Source: Chryseobacterium indologenes (lineage in GTDB: Bacteria > Bacteroidota > Bacteroidia > Flavobacteriales > Weeksellaceae). Taken from it: 64,000 nucleotides of DNA. The notes beneath the pieces are model-generated. The model was given only the letters and a program-made list of their open reading frames with translations, was not told where the DNA came from and ran no database searches. The stretch's first letter is position 1; every line of letters begins with the position of its first letter. This document shows, in pieces, positions 17,339-26,627 of the stretch. The stretch covers positions 1-64,000 of the forward strand of contig DJTE01000023.1 in the NCBI GenBank assembly GCA_002439165.1, read 5' to 3'. A program made the position numbers and the translations under genes.

Positions 17339-19681
17339 TTAATTTGCCCTGTATTTCTCATCAAATTTCACATTCCGGTCCGCCCCCTTCACTTTTTTAT
17401 TTCCGAAGGTATAAGTGGCTGATAAAGTAAGCCTTCTTGCGTCATAATAGTTGTTATAATAATGCGTTCCCGTCGTATAATAGATTTCCCCTCTGCTCCA
17501 CGACTGTCTGAAAATATCCGAAACAAACAGATTCATCTGGAGACTTTTTTCCATGAGACTTAACTTGATTCCTGAAGTGAAGTTCCCGGCAAAATCCATA
17601 TACACGTTTCCTGAATTGGAAGGCAGACGGAACCAGTAATTGAAAATGAGCTGTATCGTTTTGCTCTTATTAAGCGAGAGGTTGTTCTGAGCATTAAAAT
17701 TATAGCTGGTTCCTTTCCGGGATGCAGCATCAGTAGCAAAAACCTCCGTATTCATATAAGAAAGATCTGCCGAATAGTTGGCTTCCCAGAATTTAAAGAA
17801 GGTATCAGAATAATTTAATGACACTCCCATACTGTTCTGGTTATAAAAATTGGCAAAAGTACTGATCCTGTTTTCTCCCTGAAGATTTGCAAGCTGGTCA
17901 AACTCCCCAACTGACCTCTGATAGTACGCAGATGCAGACAGTTTTCCTTTATAGATATAGGAAAGTTCAAAATTGTGATTGATCGACGGTTTCAGAAGAG
18001 GGTTCCCTGTAAAGTAGGAATTCACATTAATATACCACCGATATGGGTTGATAGCACGGAATCCCGGTCTGTTGATCCTTTTTGAATAATTCAGGCTGAA
18101 GGTATTATTTTCGTTGCTCTTATACGTTACATAAGCAGTAGGAAAGAATTTGCCATAGGAATTTTCAGTCTGCTGTCCGGAAGTCAGGGAATTTCCGTTG
18201 ACCGTGGAATACTCATAACGGATTCCTGCTTTAGCCGACCATTTTTCGCTGAACTCTTTTTCAAAGCTGAGGTATGCGGCATAGTTTTTCTCGTTATACT
18301 GAAATATATTACTTTTCACAGGGTCTGCGACGTAGTTTCCGTTGATCAGGTCCATGTAGGCAATGTCAGAATTGTTATCAAAATTGGTGAATTTTACTCC
18401 TGCTTCCGTTTTTGCAAACTTATAAGGCAATGTAAGATCAGCCTGTCCTGAGTAAATCTTATAATCCACCGTGGAAGGTGTTCTCACCACAAAACTGTTC
18501 CCGGAATTTCCTGCTGTGGTAAAATCAATCATATTTTCAGGATTGTTGGAAAAATAATTCCCGGTAATACTCAGCTTATGATCCTGCTTCCCGAATTTAA
18601 GATCATAATAGGCGCTTATGGTTTGCTGTTTCCCCGTAGAACGGTGTTCTGCGTATGTTTTCAATGTATTGGTATAGGTTCCATTCTGAAAATAATCCGA
18701 ATTGTTACTGATATCCATATTGGAATGTCCAAACCCGTAATCATAGATAAGACCGATATTGGATCTGGTATTAAGCTGGTAGTCCAGGCTCAGGTTCGCT
18801 CCCAGCCCATCTCCGAAATCTCTCCGGTCATCAGAACTTTTAACACCGTCTGCCCCTTCAATCGTATAATTTTCGAAGGAATGCTTTTCATATCTGAACT
18901 GTCTTAATTTCAGCGAAGAACGGAGTTTTTCATTCTGGTAATTGATGGTGCCGCTATTGGAAGTTCCGGTATACGTCTGCTGCTGAAGAGCGGTAGTGAA
19001 GTTTCCGCTCCATCCCAGATTCTGGTTTTTCTTCAGTACAATATTGATGAGCCCGCTGTTTCCCTGTGCTTCATATTTGGCCGGAGGACTTGTAATAACT
19101 TCTATCTTCTCAATATTTTCAGACCGCAGGCTTTTAAGATAAGTAACCAGTTCGCTTCCTGATAGATTCAGCATTCTTTCATTAATCATTACTGCTACTC
19201 CGCTTTTCCCTACAATGGAGATCCCCGAATTGTCGTCTACTTTCAACAAAGGTGTTGTGGCGAGAGCTTCTGCCCCATCCATTCCCTGTGAAGCCACAGA
19301 ATTCGATACATTAAAGATCAGGCGGTCCGGCTTTCTTTCTATCATTTTCTTTCTGGCTGTGAGGGTAACCCCTTCAATCTGTTTTTCCTCTTTTTTATCA
19401 ATAGAAAAATTCTGCTTCATGTCACCGTTTACGATAATATCAGATGATGACATTTGCGATCCGTCCTGTATAAGCCTGATGGTATAATTTCCATTTTCCG
19501 GCAGTTTCAGTTTATAATTTCCTTTTTCATCTGAAATAGCGGTGTGCTTCTGCTCTCCTTTTGAAGCAATGATTTCAATATATGAAACGGTATTTCCTGC
19601 CTGGGTAATTTTTCCTGTGATCTGCTGCGAAAAAGCAAAGGCCGGCAAAAGCATAACAGCCGAAAGTAGTGTTTTCTTCAT
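17339..19681 (-). CDS. outer-membrane beta-barrel receptor (TonB-dependent-like, CarboxypepD-regulatory N-terminus)
   Basis: A 780-residue outer-membrane protein. The signal peptide (to FAFSQ, about residue 19) is followed by a carboxypeptidase-regulatory-like beta-sandwich (about 20-95). Next is a plug-like region with VAVMINERMLNLSG and ENIEKIEVITSPPAKYEAQG (about 120-210), then a long barrel of the OMP_b-brl_3 type. It has no obvious N-terminal TonB box and no SusD partner, so the ligand is unknown. It is divergent from the GH92 gene; the shared 103-base promoter region holds an inverted repeat at 19708-19728. Confidence 0.87.
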   Translation of the reverse strand: MKKTLLSAVMLLPAFAFSQQITGKITQAGNTVSYIEIIASKGEQKHTAISDEKGNYKLKLPENGNYTIRLIQDGSQMSSSDIIVNGDMKQNFSIDKKEEKQIEGVTLTARKKMIERKPDRLIFNVSNSVASQGMDGAEALATTPLLKVDDNSGISIVGKSGVAVMINERMLNLSGSELVTYLKSLRSENIEKIEVITSPPAKYEAQGNSGLINIVLKKNQNLGWSGNFTTALQQQTYTGTSNSGTINYQNEKLRSSLKLRQFRYEKHSFENYTIEGADGVKSSDDRRDFGDGLGANLSLDYQLNTRSNIGLIYDYGFGHSNMDISNNSDYFQNGTYTNTLKTYAEHRSTGKQQTISAYYDLKFGKQDHKLSITGNYFSNNPENMIDFTTAGNSGNSFVVRTPSTVDYKIYSGQADLTLPYKFAKTEAGVKFTNFDNNSDIAYMDLINGNYVADPVKSNIFQYNEKNYAAYLSFEKEFSEKWSAKAGIRYEYSTVNGNSLTSGQQTENSYGKFFPTAYVTYKSNENNTFSLNYSKRINRPGFRAINPYRWYINVNSYFTGNPLLKPSINHNFELSYIYKGKLSASAYYQRSVGEFDQLANLQGENRISTFANFYNQNSMGVSLNYSDTFFKFWEANYSADLSYMNTEVFATDAASRKGTSYNFNAQNNLSLNKSKTIQLIFNYWFRLPSNSGNVYMDFAGNFTSGIKLSLMEKSLQMNLFVSDIFRQSWSRGEIYYTTGTHYYNNYYDARRLTLSATYTFGNKKVKGADRNVKFDEKYRAN

Positions 19682-19784
19682 GTATTCTATGAGTGATCGT
19701 TTTCAGTAAGACAATTCTTATCTGTCTTTTATTACATTCCGTTCTGCCGTTTTTTCAATATATTCGCTGACATAAAATTATGAT

Positions 19785-22586
19785 ATGAAAAAAAGTCTTG
19801 CTGCATTCTCTTTATTTATTGCACAGATCATTTATTCCCAGAATTACGCACAGTATGTCAACCCTTTCATCGGTACGGGCGGGCATGGGCACACCTTTCC
19901 CGGGGCTACGGTTCCTTTCGGCATGGTACAGCTCTCCCCGGATACCCGGATAGACGGAAGCTGGGACGGATGCAGCGGTTATCATTACTCCGATTCGGTG
20001 ATTTACGGCTTTTCCCATACTCATCTCAACGGGACCGGAGTTTCTGATTATGGTGATATTATGCTGATGCCGACGATGGGAAATCCAGTTCTGAATAATA
20101 AAGACTATTCATCAAAATTTTCTCATAAAAATGAAAAAGCCACAGCAGGATTCTATTCCGTTAAACTGGATAAAAACAATATCGATGTGCGCCTTACCGC
20201 CACACAGAGAGTCGGCTATCATGAATATACCTTCAATAATGCAGGAAAAGCCAATATTATTCTGGACCTCAACCATCGTGACAAGCTTCTGGAAGGAGAG
20301 GTAAAAATCATAGACGACAGAACCATTGAAGTCTTCAGAAGAAGTGAAGCCTGGGCGGTTAATCAGTATGTTTATGCAAGAATTGAGTTTTCAAAACCCT
20401 TGAAAGTTTCAAAAAAAGAGGTGAACGGGAAGCAGGAAGACCGGCTTTTCACAGGAACAAAACTGGCGCTCGCCTTTTCTGCTGATGTAAAAAAAGGGGA
20501 AAAAATCAGTGTAAAAGTTGCCCTTTCCCCGACCGGGTATGAAGGAGCAGGAAAAAATATGCTGGCGGAGGGTCAGTCTTCAGATTTTGAAGCTGTAAAG
20601 AAACAGGCGGAAACGGGCTGGAACAGGGAACTTTCAAAAATTGAAGTTAAATCTGAAGATAAAGATAAACTGTCGGTATTCTACACCGCGATGTATCATG
20701 TTTTCACCCAGCCTAATATCAATATGGATGTGGATGGGAAATACAGGGGCAGAGACCATAAACTGTATACTGCAAAAGGGTTTGACTATTACACGGTATT
20801 TTCACTTTGGGATACCTTCAGAAGTGCACATCCGCTGATGACTTTAATCGACAGAAAAAGAACAGCAGATTTCATCAATACATTTATTAAGCAGTATGAG
20901 CAGGGCGGAAAACTTCCGGTATGGGAACTGGCTTCCAATGAAACGGAATGCATGATCGGCTATCATGCGGTTTCTGTAATTGCCGATGCTATGGCTAAGG
21001 GAATTAAAGGATTCGATTATGAAAAAGCATTCGAAGCTTCTAAAAATTCCGCCATGCAGGATATTTTCGGGCTTAATGCCTATAAACAGAACAATTATAT
21101 CAGTATAGACGATGAGCATGAAAGTGTTTCCAAAACGGTAGAATATGCTTATGACGACTGGTGTATTGCCCAGATGGCTAAAATTTTAGGAAAAAAAGAA
21201 GATTACCAGTATTTCATGAAACGTTCCCAGAACTGGAAAAACCTTTACAACCCCAAAAACGGCTTTATGCAGCCCAGAAAGAACGGAAACTGGCTGGAAC
21301 CGTTTGACCCTAGAGAAGTCAATAACAATTATACGGAAGGAAATTCCTGGCATTATTCCTATTCGGTACAGCAGGATATTCCGGGACTGATTGCTGCCCA
21401 CGGCGGAAAAGAAAAATTTGAAAGCTTCATTGATGCTATTTTTGAAGCACCGGACAAAACAACAGGCAGAGAGCAGGTTGATATTACGGGACTGATGGGG
21501 CAATATGCCCAGGGAAATGAGCCGAGCCATCATATCGCTTATTTATACAATTACGTAGATAAACCGGAAAAAACCGATGCCAAAATCCGCTATATCCTCG
21601 ATCATTTTTACAAAAACACTCCCGACGGCCTGATCGGAAACGAAGACTGCGGCCAGATGAGTGCCTGGTATATTTTAAGTTCGCTGGGTATTTATTCTGT
21701 AACTCCCGGGCTTCTGGAATGGCAGACCACAACTCCCTATTTTGATGAGGTTACCATTCATCTGGAAGACGGTACGAAAAGACTTATTACAAAAAATATG
21801 GGCAAAGCGGAGCTTAAAAAGCTGGGATTTGAAAATATTCAGCCCTCGAAAGATTTTAAATATGTTCAGCAGACAGCTTCTCCTGTAATATCTTCAGACA
21901 GGATCTTTGATTTTTCAGCAAAAGTAGAGATCACTCCGCTAAGTCCGGAAGATAAAGTATATTATATGACCCTTGACGAAAGTGATGCCAACAAAAGAAA
22001 AACATTCACCGCCTACAAAGGACCTTTTACCATCAGCAAAACCACCCGGGTTCAGGCTTATGCTGAAAGAAAAGGAGAGAAAAGCTCGGTAACAACTGCT
22101 GTTTTTAACAGAAGACCTAATTACTGGGATATTTCCATCAATTCCACCCCTACTCCTCAATATGCTGCCGGCGGAAAACTGGCACTGATCGACGGTATCC
22201 GGGGAGACATCAACTGGAGAAAAGGCGAATGGCACGGGTATCAGGGACAGAACTTTGAAGCCATTATCGATATGAAATCACCCCAGCAGATCACCAGCCT
22301 GTCCTCTACCTATCTTCAGGACAGCAGATCATGGATCCTGATGCCTGAAAAAGTAGAATATTACGCTTCTATGAACAATAAAGACTTTATTCTCCTGAAA
22401 ACCATAGATAATACCATTGATCCAAAGGACGAAAAGGTACAGGCCAAAGATTTTGAAACGGAGATTCTTCCAACTGAAGCGAGATACATCAAGGTAAAGG
22501 CTTATTATTTCGGGAAACTTCCGGAGTGGCACCAGGGAGCAGGCGGCGAAGCTTATATTTTTATTGATGAGATTTCGGTAAAATAA
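19785..22586 (+). CDS. GH92-family alpha-mannosidase
   Basis: A 933-residue secreted glycoside hydrolase. The signal peptide ends near IIYSQ (about residue 19). The mature start YVNPFIGTGGHGHTFPGATV, with GFSHTHLNGTG, is diagnostic for GH92, a calcium-dependent inverting exo-alpha-mannosidase family. EGNSWHYSYSVQQDIPGL and GNEDCGQMSAWYILSSLG belong to the catalytic (alpha/alpha)6 barrel. After about residue 700 come a chitobiase-like beta-sandwich and a discoidin-like C-terminal module (EARYIKVKAYYFG). It would trim mannose from host or fungal N-glycans in the periplasm or at the surface. Confidence 0.93.
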   Translation: MKKSLAAFSLFIAQIIYSQNYAQYVNPFIGTGGHGHTFPGATVPFGMVQLSPDTRIDGSWDGCSGYHYSDSVIYGFSHTHLNGTGVSDYGDIMLMPTMGNPVLNNKDYSSKFSHKNEKATAGFYSVKLDKNNIDVRLTATQRVGYHEYTFNNAGKANIILDLNHRDKLLEGEVKIIDDRTIEVFRRSEAWAVNQYVYARIEFSKPLKVSKKEVNGKQEDRLFTGTKLALAFSADVKKGEKISVKVALSPTGYEGAGKNMLAEGQSSDFEAVKKQAETGWNRELSKIEVKSEDKDKLSVFYTAMYHVFTQPNINMDVDGKYRGRDHKLYTAKGFDYYTVFSLWDTFRSAHPLMTLIDRKRTADFINTFIKQYEQGGKLPVWELASNETECMIGYHAVSVIADAMAKGIKGFDYEKAFEASKNSAMQDIFGLNAYKQNNYISIDDEHESVSKTVEYAYDDWCIAQMAKILGKKEDYQYFMKRSQNWKNLYNPKNGFMQPRKNGNWLEPFDPREVNNNYTEGNSWHYSYSVQQDIPGLIAAHGGKEKFESFIDAIFEAPDKTTGREQVDITGLMGQYAQGNEPSHHIAYLYNYVDKPEKTDAKIRYILDHFYKNTPDGLIGNEDCGQMSAWYILSSLGIYSVTPGLLEWQTTTPYFDEVTIHLEDGTKRLITKNMGKAELKKLGFENIQPSKDFKYVQQTASPVISSDRIFDFSAKVEITPLSPEDKVYYMTLDESDANKRKTFTAYKGPFTISKTTRVQAYAERKGEKSSVTTAVFNRRPNYWDISINSTPTPQYAAGGKLALIDGIRGDINWRKGEWHGYQGQNFEAIIDMKSPQQITSLSSTYLQDSRSWILMPEKVEYYASMNNKDFILLKTIDNTIDPKDEKVQAKDFETEILPTEARYIKVKAYYFGKLPEWHQGAGGEAYIFIDEISVK

Positions 22587-22605
22587 TACCATTACATATA
22601 AACAC

Positions 22606-23247
22606 ATGAAAAAATTATCATTATTTCTTTTTTTATTTGTAAGCATTGTAAGAATATCCGCCTGCAGCTGCATAAGCCCGACGCTATCACAAAAATATCA
22701 GTATGCAGATGTCATAGGGGTAATGAAGATCGTAAAAGTATATGGTCAGGATAAAGAGCACAGAATGTATAAAGCTGATATTGAATTCGAAACAGTTTAT
22801 AAGGGCACGGCCGTCAAAACCATCATAGTGAGCGGGAGGATCGGAAAGTCCGAATCTGCAGCATGTGAAATAGAGGTAAAACCTGAGGAAAGATATCTGA
22901 TCTATTTGGACGACAAATCCGGTAATGATTATTTCGTGTCATATTGTACACCCAAAGCCAGGCTATCCAATAATGCGGCAGATGACAATACATCATATTT
23001 TGAATATCTGGATAAGGCTTTTTCTTTTTTGGAAACCCATAAATCTAAATTTAACGGTCTGCTGTTTGCGAACTCTTATGTGGAAACTCCAACCGAAAAA
23101 AAATCTGATCTATCTACAATCAGTGATTTCAGCCCAAAACAGCAATTTGCGGTCTATAAAATAAAAGTGAATGATTTGTCTGAAATTCAGGAAGTCACAA
23201 CTGTTGCAGGTTTTGACAGTAAGGACGAAATTTCGGAACTATTCTGA
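22606..23247 (+). CDS. secreted TIMP/netrin-like protein, probably frameshifted near its C-terminus
   Basis: A 213-residue open frame. After the signal peptide the mature protein would start CSC (Cys20, Cys22), then SQKYQYADVIGVMKIVKV and YKGTAVKTIIVSG. This is the N-terminal Cys-x-Cys/OB-fold pattern of bacterial tissue-inhibitor-of-metalloproteinase-like proteins. The frame ends at 23247 just after SKDEISELF. A strongly coding-like frame continues immediately (see 23248-23375); one extra T in the T-run at 23231-23233 would join them into about 256 residues. It starts 19 bases after the GH92 gene and may share its transcript. Confidence 0.7.
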   Translation: MKKLSLFLFLFVSIVRISACSCISPTLSQKYQYADVIGVMKIVKVYGQDKEHRMYKADIEFETVYKGTAVKTIIVSGRIGKSESAACEIEVKPEERYLIYLDDKSGNDYFVSYCTPKARLSNNAADDNTSYFEYLDKAFSFLETHKSKFNGLLFANSYVETPTEKKSDLSTISDFSPKQQFAVYKIKVNDLSEIQEVTTVAGFDSKDEISELF

Positions 23248-23375
23248 AAACGAAATTTAAGGTTAATATACCACAAGTTCCATCAGGACCCGGACCGAAA
23301 GAATTTCTATTGTTTTTCTGCTACGATAAGGAAAGTATAGAAGATCCTGAAACTGAGGTACTATATTCTAATTAG
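23248..23375 (+). pseudogene. out-of-frame 3' end of the TIMP-like gene
   Basis: In the shifted frame the sequence reads LKTKFKVNIPQVPSG, PGPKEFLLFFCYDKES and IEDPETEVLYSN and then stops at TAG 23373-23375. It is directly followed by the terminator at 23383. An extra base in the T-run at 23231-23233 makes 22606-23375 an integral number of codons. This is either an authentic frameshift or a sequencing/assembly error. Confidence 0.6.
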
Positions 23376-23382
23376 AGCTAAA

Positions 23383-23425
23383 ATAAACCCTTCTTCAGAT
23401 TTTGAGAAGAAGGGTTTATCTTTTT
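23383..23425. terminator. strong terminator with 14-bp stem
   Basis: ATAAACCCTTCTTC (23383-23396) pairs perfectly with GAAGAAGGGTTTAT (23406-23419), followed by CTTTTTA. It separates the TIMP-like gene from the convergent dioxygenase gene. Its position just after 23375 supports the frameshifted gene ending there. Confidence 0.8.
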
Positions 23426-23428
23426 ATG

Positions 23429-24151
23429 TCAATTCATTCTTTCCGACCATTTCAGACCTTCGGGAAGTTCCATATCAGAAAATTCTATATGAATCACTCT
23501 TCTTCTCCTTCCATCGGTTGTCCGGTTGGAACCGTGAAGTATCAGAGGTTTCATAATCATAATCCCGCCCTTTTCCACATTACAGATTTCCTCAGTTTCG
23601 GTGCTCCAGTCGATGGTTTCCGGCCGGTAGATTCCTTTGGCGTGTGATCGGGGAATCACTTTCAGTGCTCCGTTATTTTCATCGGTATCATCCAGATGGA
23701 TTCTGATGGTATATATATTTTCCAGGATCGCCGGAGGAGGCTGTACCGCAAACTGGTTCTTTTTCGTGGTCCAGGGTCCGAAGCCATGAAGTTCCAGCTT
23801 TTTATCCACCGAAATAGTCAGATCCTGATGATAGGCTACATACCAGTTTGATGTTTCAGGTTTATCAAAATAGATACTTTTTACCGTTACATAACGGTCT
23901 CCGAAAATTTCACTGATAACGGTTTTAATAGCGTCGTTAAAGACCAGATTCTTTACCTCAGGAATTTCTTTTAAAAACTGGCGTACTGCAAAAAGGTCGT
24001 CCGATTTCCTGAAATTGGAGTTGGAAGTATCTGTATTTTCAATTACTTCACTGATCTTTTTTACCTCTTCTTCAGAAAATATATTATTGATTGTGGTAAA
24101 ACCTTTTTCAAGAACACATTCTTTATGCTGCTGAAGATCTGTCTTATTCAT
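23429..24151 (-). CDS. phytanoyl-CoA dioxygenase-family protein
   Basis: A 240-residue Fe(II)/2-oxoglutarate-dependent oxygenase of the PhyH type. The metal triad is visible: His108 and Asp110 in AYHQDLT, and the distal His206 in LHGSNRTT, with basic residues after it for 2-oxoglutarate. The protein probably hydroxylates a small molecule, but the substrate is unknown. Its ATG shares one base with the stop of the upstream symporter gene (TAATG), so the two are one operon. The symporter may import its substrate or a C4-dicarboxylate co-substrate. Confidence 0.87.
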   Translation of the reverse strand: MNKTDLQQHKECVLEKGFTTINNIFSEEEVKKISEVIENTDTSNSNFRKSDDLFAVRQFLKEIPEVKNLVFNDAIKTVISEIFGDRYVTVKSIYFDKPETSNWYVAYHQDLTISVDKKLELHGFGPWTTKKNQFAVQPPPAILENIYTIRIHLDDTDENNGALKVIPRSHAKGIYRPETIDWSTETEEICNVEKGGIMIMKPLILHGSNRTTDGRRRRVIHIEFSDMELPEGLKWSERMN

Positions 24152-25401
24152 TATACTTCCTGCGGTGTATTTTCAAGCTGCCCTTCCCATTTGGAAACAG
24201 CAGAAGTGGCCAGTGCATTTCCCAATACGTTGGTCATACTTCTTCCCATATCACAGAAGTGGTCAATGGGCAGGATAAGAGCAATTCCTTCAGGCGGAAT
24301 TCCAAACATGGAGCATGTTGCCACAATAATAACCAGGGAAGCTCTCGGAACTCCGGCAATTCCTTTTGAAGTAAGCATTAATACTAAAAGCATGGTGATC
24401 TGCTGTCCCAGTTCCATTTCAATTCCATAGATCTGAGCAATGAAAATGGAGGCAAAGGTCATATACATCATACTTCCGTCCAGGTTAAACGAATATCCTA
24501 ACGGCAGGATGAAAGATACCACCCTGTTATTACATCCGAATTTTTCAAGCTCTTCCACCAGTTTCGGGAAAACAGCTTCTGAACTCGTTGTAGAGAAAGC
24601 GATCAGCAGCGGGGCTTTAATTCTTTTAAGCAAATCGAAAAGACGGTTTCCGAGAATCAAATACCCTACCAGCAAAAGTACGAGCCAAAGAACAGCTAAT
24701 GCGAAGAAAAAGTCTCTGAGGTAGATGGCATACACCTTGAATATCTCGAAACCGTTCACCGCGACTACGGCAGCAATGGCTCCCAGTACTCCAAGCGGAG
24801 CAAACCACATGATATATCCCACCATTTTAAGAATGGCATGGGCAATGATATCAAAAAGTTTTACCACCGGCTTTGAATATTCTTCTCCCAGATTGGCAAG
24901 TGCCACTCCGAACATAATAGAGAACACTACAATCTGAAGAACTTCATTGGTAGCAAAGGCTTCAAACAAACTTTTAGGGATCATATGCTTTACAAAGTCT
25001 TCCATAGAAAAACTTTTACTGCTTTTCAGAAGATCTTCTGCAGCTGCGGCATCCTGAATCGGCAGTTTGGTTACGTGTCCCGGCTCCAGCCAGTTCACCA
25101 GCACCAGCCCTATGAAAAGAGAAACCAGTGAAGCTGAGATAAACCACAGCATAGCTTTCGTTCCTACTCTTCCGATCATTTTTATATCGCTCATCTTGGC
25201 AATCCCTACCACAAGCGTAGTGAATACCAGCGGAGCAATGATCATCTGTACCAGCCTGATGAATACCGTTCCCAGCAGTTTTATATTTTTGGAAAAAGGT
25301 TCGGCACTTTCAGGATACTGTAAGTGTACCAGACCTCCGATTCCCACTCCCAGGATAAGCGCAATGATAATGCCTATAAAAAGTTTATTCTGTCCTTTCA
25401 T
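24151..25401 (-). CDS. dicarboxylate/amino acid:cation symporter (DAACS family)
   Basis: A 416-residue inner-membrane transporter of the GltP/DctA family with about eight membrane helices and two re-entrant loops. Family signatures are FSTTSSEAVFPKLVEE (hairpin 1), LPLGYSFNLDGSMMYMTFA (TM7), SKGIAGVPRASLVI (hairpin 2) and ILPIDHFCDMGRSMTNVLGN (TM8). It imports glutamate/aspartate or C4-dicarboxylates with Na+ or H+. It is translationally coupled to the downstream dioxygenase. A TATATTTG box at 25421-25428 on the minus strand is a probable promoter element. Confidence 0.94.
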   Translation of the reverse strand: MKGQNKLFIGIIIALILGVGIGGLVHLQYPESAEPFSKNIKLLGTVFIRLVQMIIAPLVFTTLVVGIAKMSDIKMIGRVGTKAMLWFISASLVSLFIGLVLVNWLEPGHVTKLPIQDAAAAEDLLKSSKSFSMEDFVKHMIPKSLFEAFATNEVLQIVVFSIMFGVALANLGEEYSKPVVKLFDIIAHAILKMVGYIMWFAPLGVLGAIAAVVAVNGFEIFKVYAIYLRDFFFALAVLWLVLLLVGYLILGNRLFDLLKRIKAPLLIAFSTTSSEAVFPKLVEELEKFGCNNRVVSFILPLGYSFNLDGSMMYMTFASIFIAQIYGIEMELGQQITMLLVLMLTSKGIAGVPRASLVIIVATCSMFGIPPEGIALILPIDHFCDMGRSMTNVLGNALATSAVSKWEGQLENTPQEV

Positions 25402-25564
25402 ATATATTGTTCAATTGCCACAAATATAATAGTTTTTGAATTGACATAAGATTTTGTTCTGTACGGGTTAAGTTTACATTAATTATACGATCCGTTAAAA
25501 TTAAATTCCTGGTTTAGAAAATATTGCAAAAAATTAATAAAACATTTATTGAGTTTTTATTCTT

Positions 25565-25591
25565 TTGGTACAAATTTTATTATTACATTTG
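25565..25591 (+). promoter_or_regulatory. promoter of the BON-protein pair
   Basis: TTG (25565-25567), a 16-base spacer and TACATTTG (25584-25591) nearly fit the Bacteroidetes consensus. Transcription would start about 28 bases before ATG 25623. Confidence 0.55.
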
Positions 25592-25622
25592 ATTGTATTA
25601 ACAACATTAATAAATATACAAT

Positions 25623-26105
25623 ATGAAAAAAACTATCGCAATGGCTGCATTGGCTGTAGCTGTATCTTTTGGATCAGTTTCATGTAAAAAGAAAGTCTCT
25701 GATGCTGATCTTCAGACTCAGGCTACAACAGTGGTAACTTCTAATCCCAATGCTTCTGTGGAAGTAAAAGAAGGTGTAGCCCACTTAAGCGGAACTTTCG
25801 CAGACCCACAGTCTAAAGATGCCATGATTGCCAAGTTAAAAGCCATCAACGGAATCAAGGAAGTAATGGATATGGCGACAGTAGCAGCACCTCCTGCACC
25901 GGTTGAAACAACAACTGCCGTAGATCCTGCTGTTCAGAAAAAAGTTCAGGATGCTGTTAAAGATTTCCCTTCTGTAAAAGTAGAGGTTGTAAACGGAGAA
26001 CTTACCCTTACAGGAAATGTTTCCGGTCTGCAGGCCAGAAAGATCAAAGAATCTATCGATGCTTTGAAAATCGGAAAGTATAACAATAATCTAGTCGTAA
26101 AATAA
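25623..26105 (+). CDS. BON-domain lipoprotein
   Basis: A 160-residue protein with a lipoprotein signal (MKKTIAMAALAVAVSF... SVSCKKK, Cys at about 21). Two BON domains follow: about 28-85 (VEVKEGVAHLSGTFADPQSK) and about 100-160 (VKVEVVNGELTLTGNVSGLQ), joined by a Pro/Ala/Thr-rich linker. BON domains bind membranes or lipids and occur in osmotic-stress lipoproteins such as OsmY and DolP. It is followed after 6 bases by a second BON protein, so the two are one operon. Confidence 0.9.
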   Translation: MKKTIAMAALAVAVSFGSVSCKKKVSDADLQTQATTVVTSNPNASVEVKEGVAHLSGTFADPQSKDAMIAKLKAINGIKEVMDMATVAAPPAPVETTTAVDPAVQKKVQDAVKDFPSVKVEVVNGELTLTGNVSGLQARKIKESIDALKIGKYNNNLVVK

Positions 26106-26111
26106 TTTAAG

Positions 26112-26531
26112 ATGAGTACATTACAAGATAAATATTCAAGTGTTGTTTCAGCAGCTCAGTCTGCAGGAATTTCAAACCTTCAGGTTCAGGAGCAGGACGG
26201 TATCCTTTATGTTTCAGGAAGTGCATCCAGTACTTCTGCAAAAGATGCCGTATGGAATGCTTTAGGAGCTATTGATTCTACTTATTCCGCTTCAGATATC
26301 AATATCGACGTACAGGTTGCCGGGCTGGCTTCCGGTGCTTCTTTAACGGTAGCTACGGAAGAATCTAATCTGAATATCAGACAGGAGCCTTCAACGGAAG
26401 CTGCTGTTGTAGGTAAAGCGGCAAAAGGTTCTGCGGTAACATTAATTGAGCAGACTTCTGACGACTGGTGGAAAGTAAAGACTGCTGACGGCCAGGAAGG
26501 CTATGCTTATTCAAGATATTTAAGAGCTTAA
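26112..26531 (+). CDS. BON + bacterial SH3 domain protein
   Basis: A 139-residue protein with one BON-like domain (about 1-75, LQVQEQDGILYVSGSASSTS) and a C-terminal SH3b domain (about 78-139, TEESNLNIRQEPSTEA and DDWWKVKTADGQEGYAYSRY). SH3b domains usually bind peptidoglycan, yet no signal peptide is visible. The architecture resembles LysM-type BON proteins with SH3b in place of LysM. It lies 6 bases after the lipoprotein gene. Confidence 0.85.
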   Translation: MSTLQDKYSSVVSAAQSAGISNLQVQEQDGILYVSGSASSTSAKDAVWNALGAIDSTYSASDINIDVQVAGLASGASLTVATEESNLNIRQEPSTEAAVVGKAAKGSAVTLIEQTSDDWWKVKTADGQEGYAYSRYLRA

Positions 26532-26566
26532 TTTAAAAAAAAGTTAAACTTTAACAAATATTTGCC

Positions 26567-26594
26567 AAACATCTCCGAAAGGGGATGTTTTTTT
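26567..26594 (+). terminator. terminator with GAAA tetraloop
   Basis: AAACATCTCC-GAAA-GGGGATGTTT forms a 10-bp stem with one G-T pair and a GNRA loop, followed by a T-run. It ends the BON operon. Confidence 0.8.
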
Positions 26595-26627
26595 ATATTT
26601 TTACGCCTTTAAAAAAAACGATTATCC

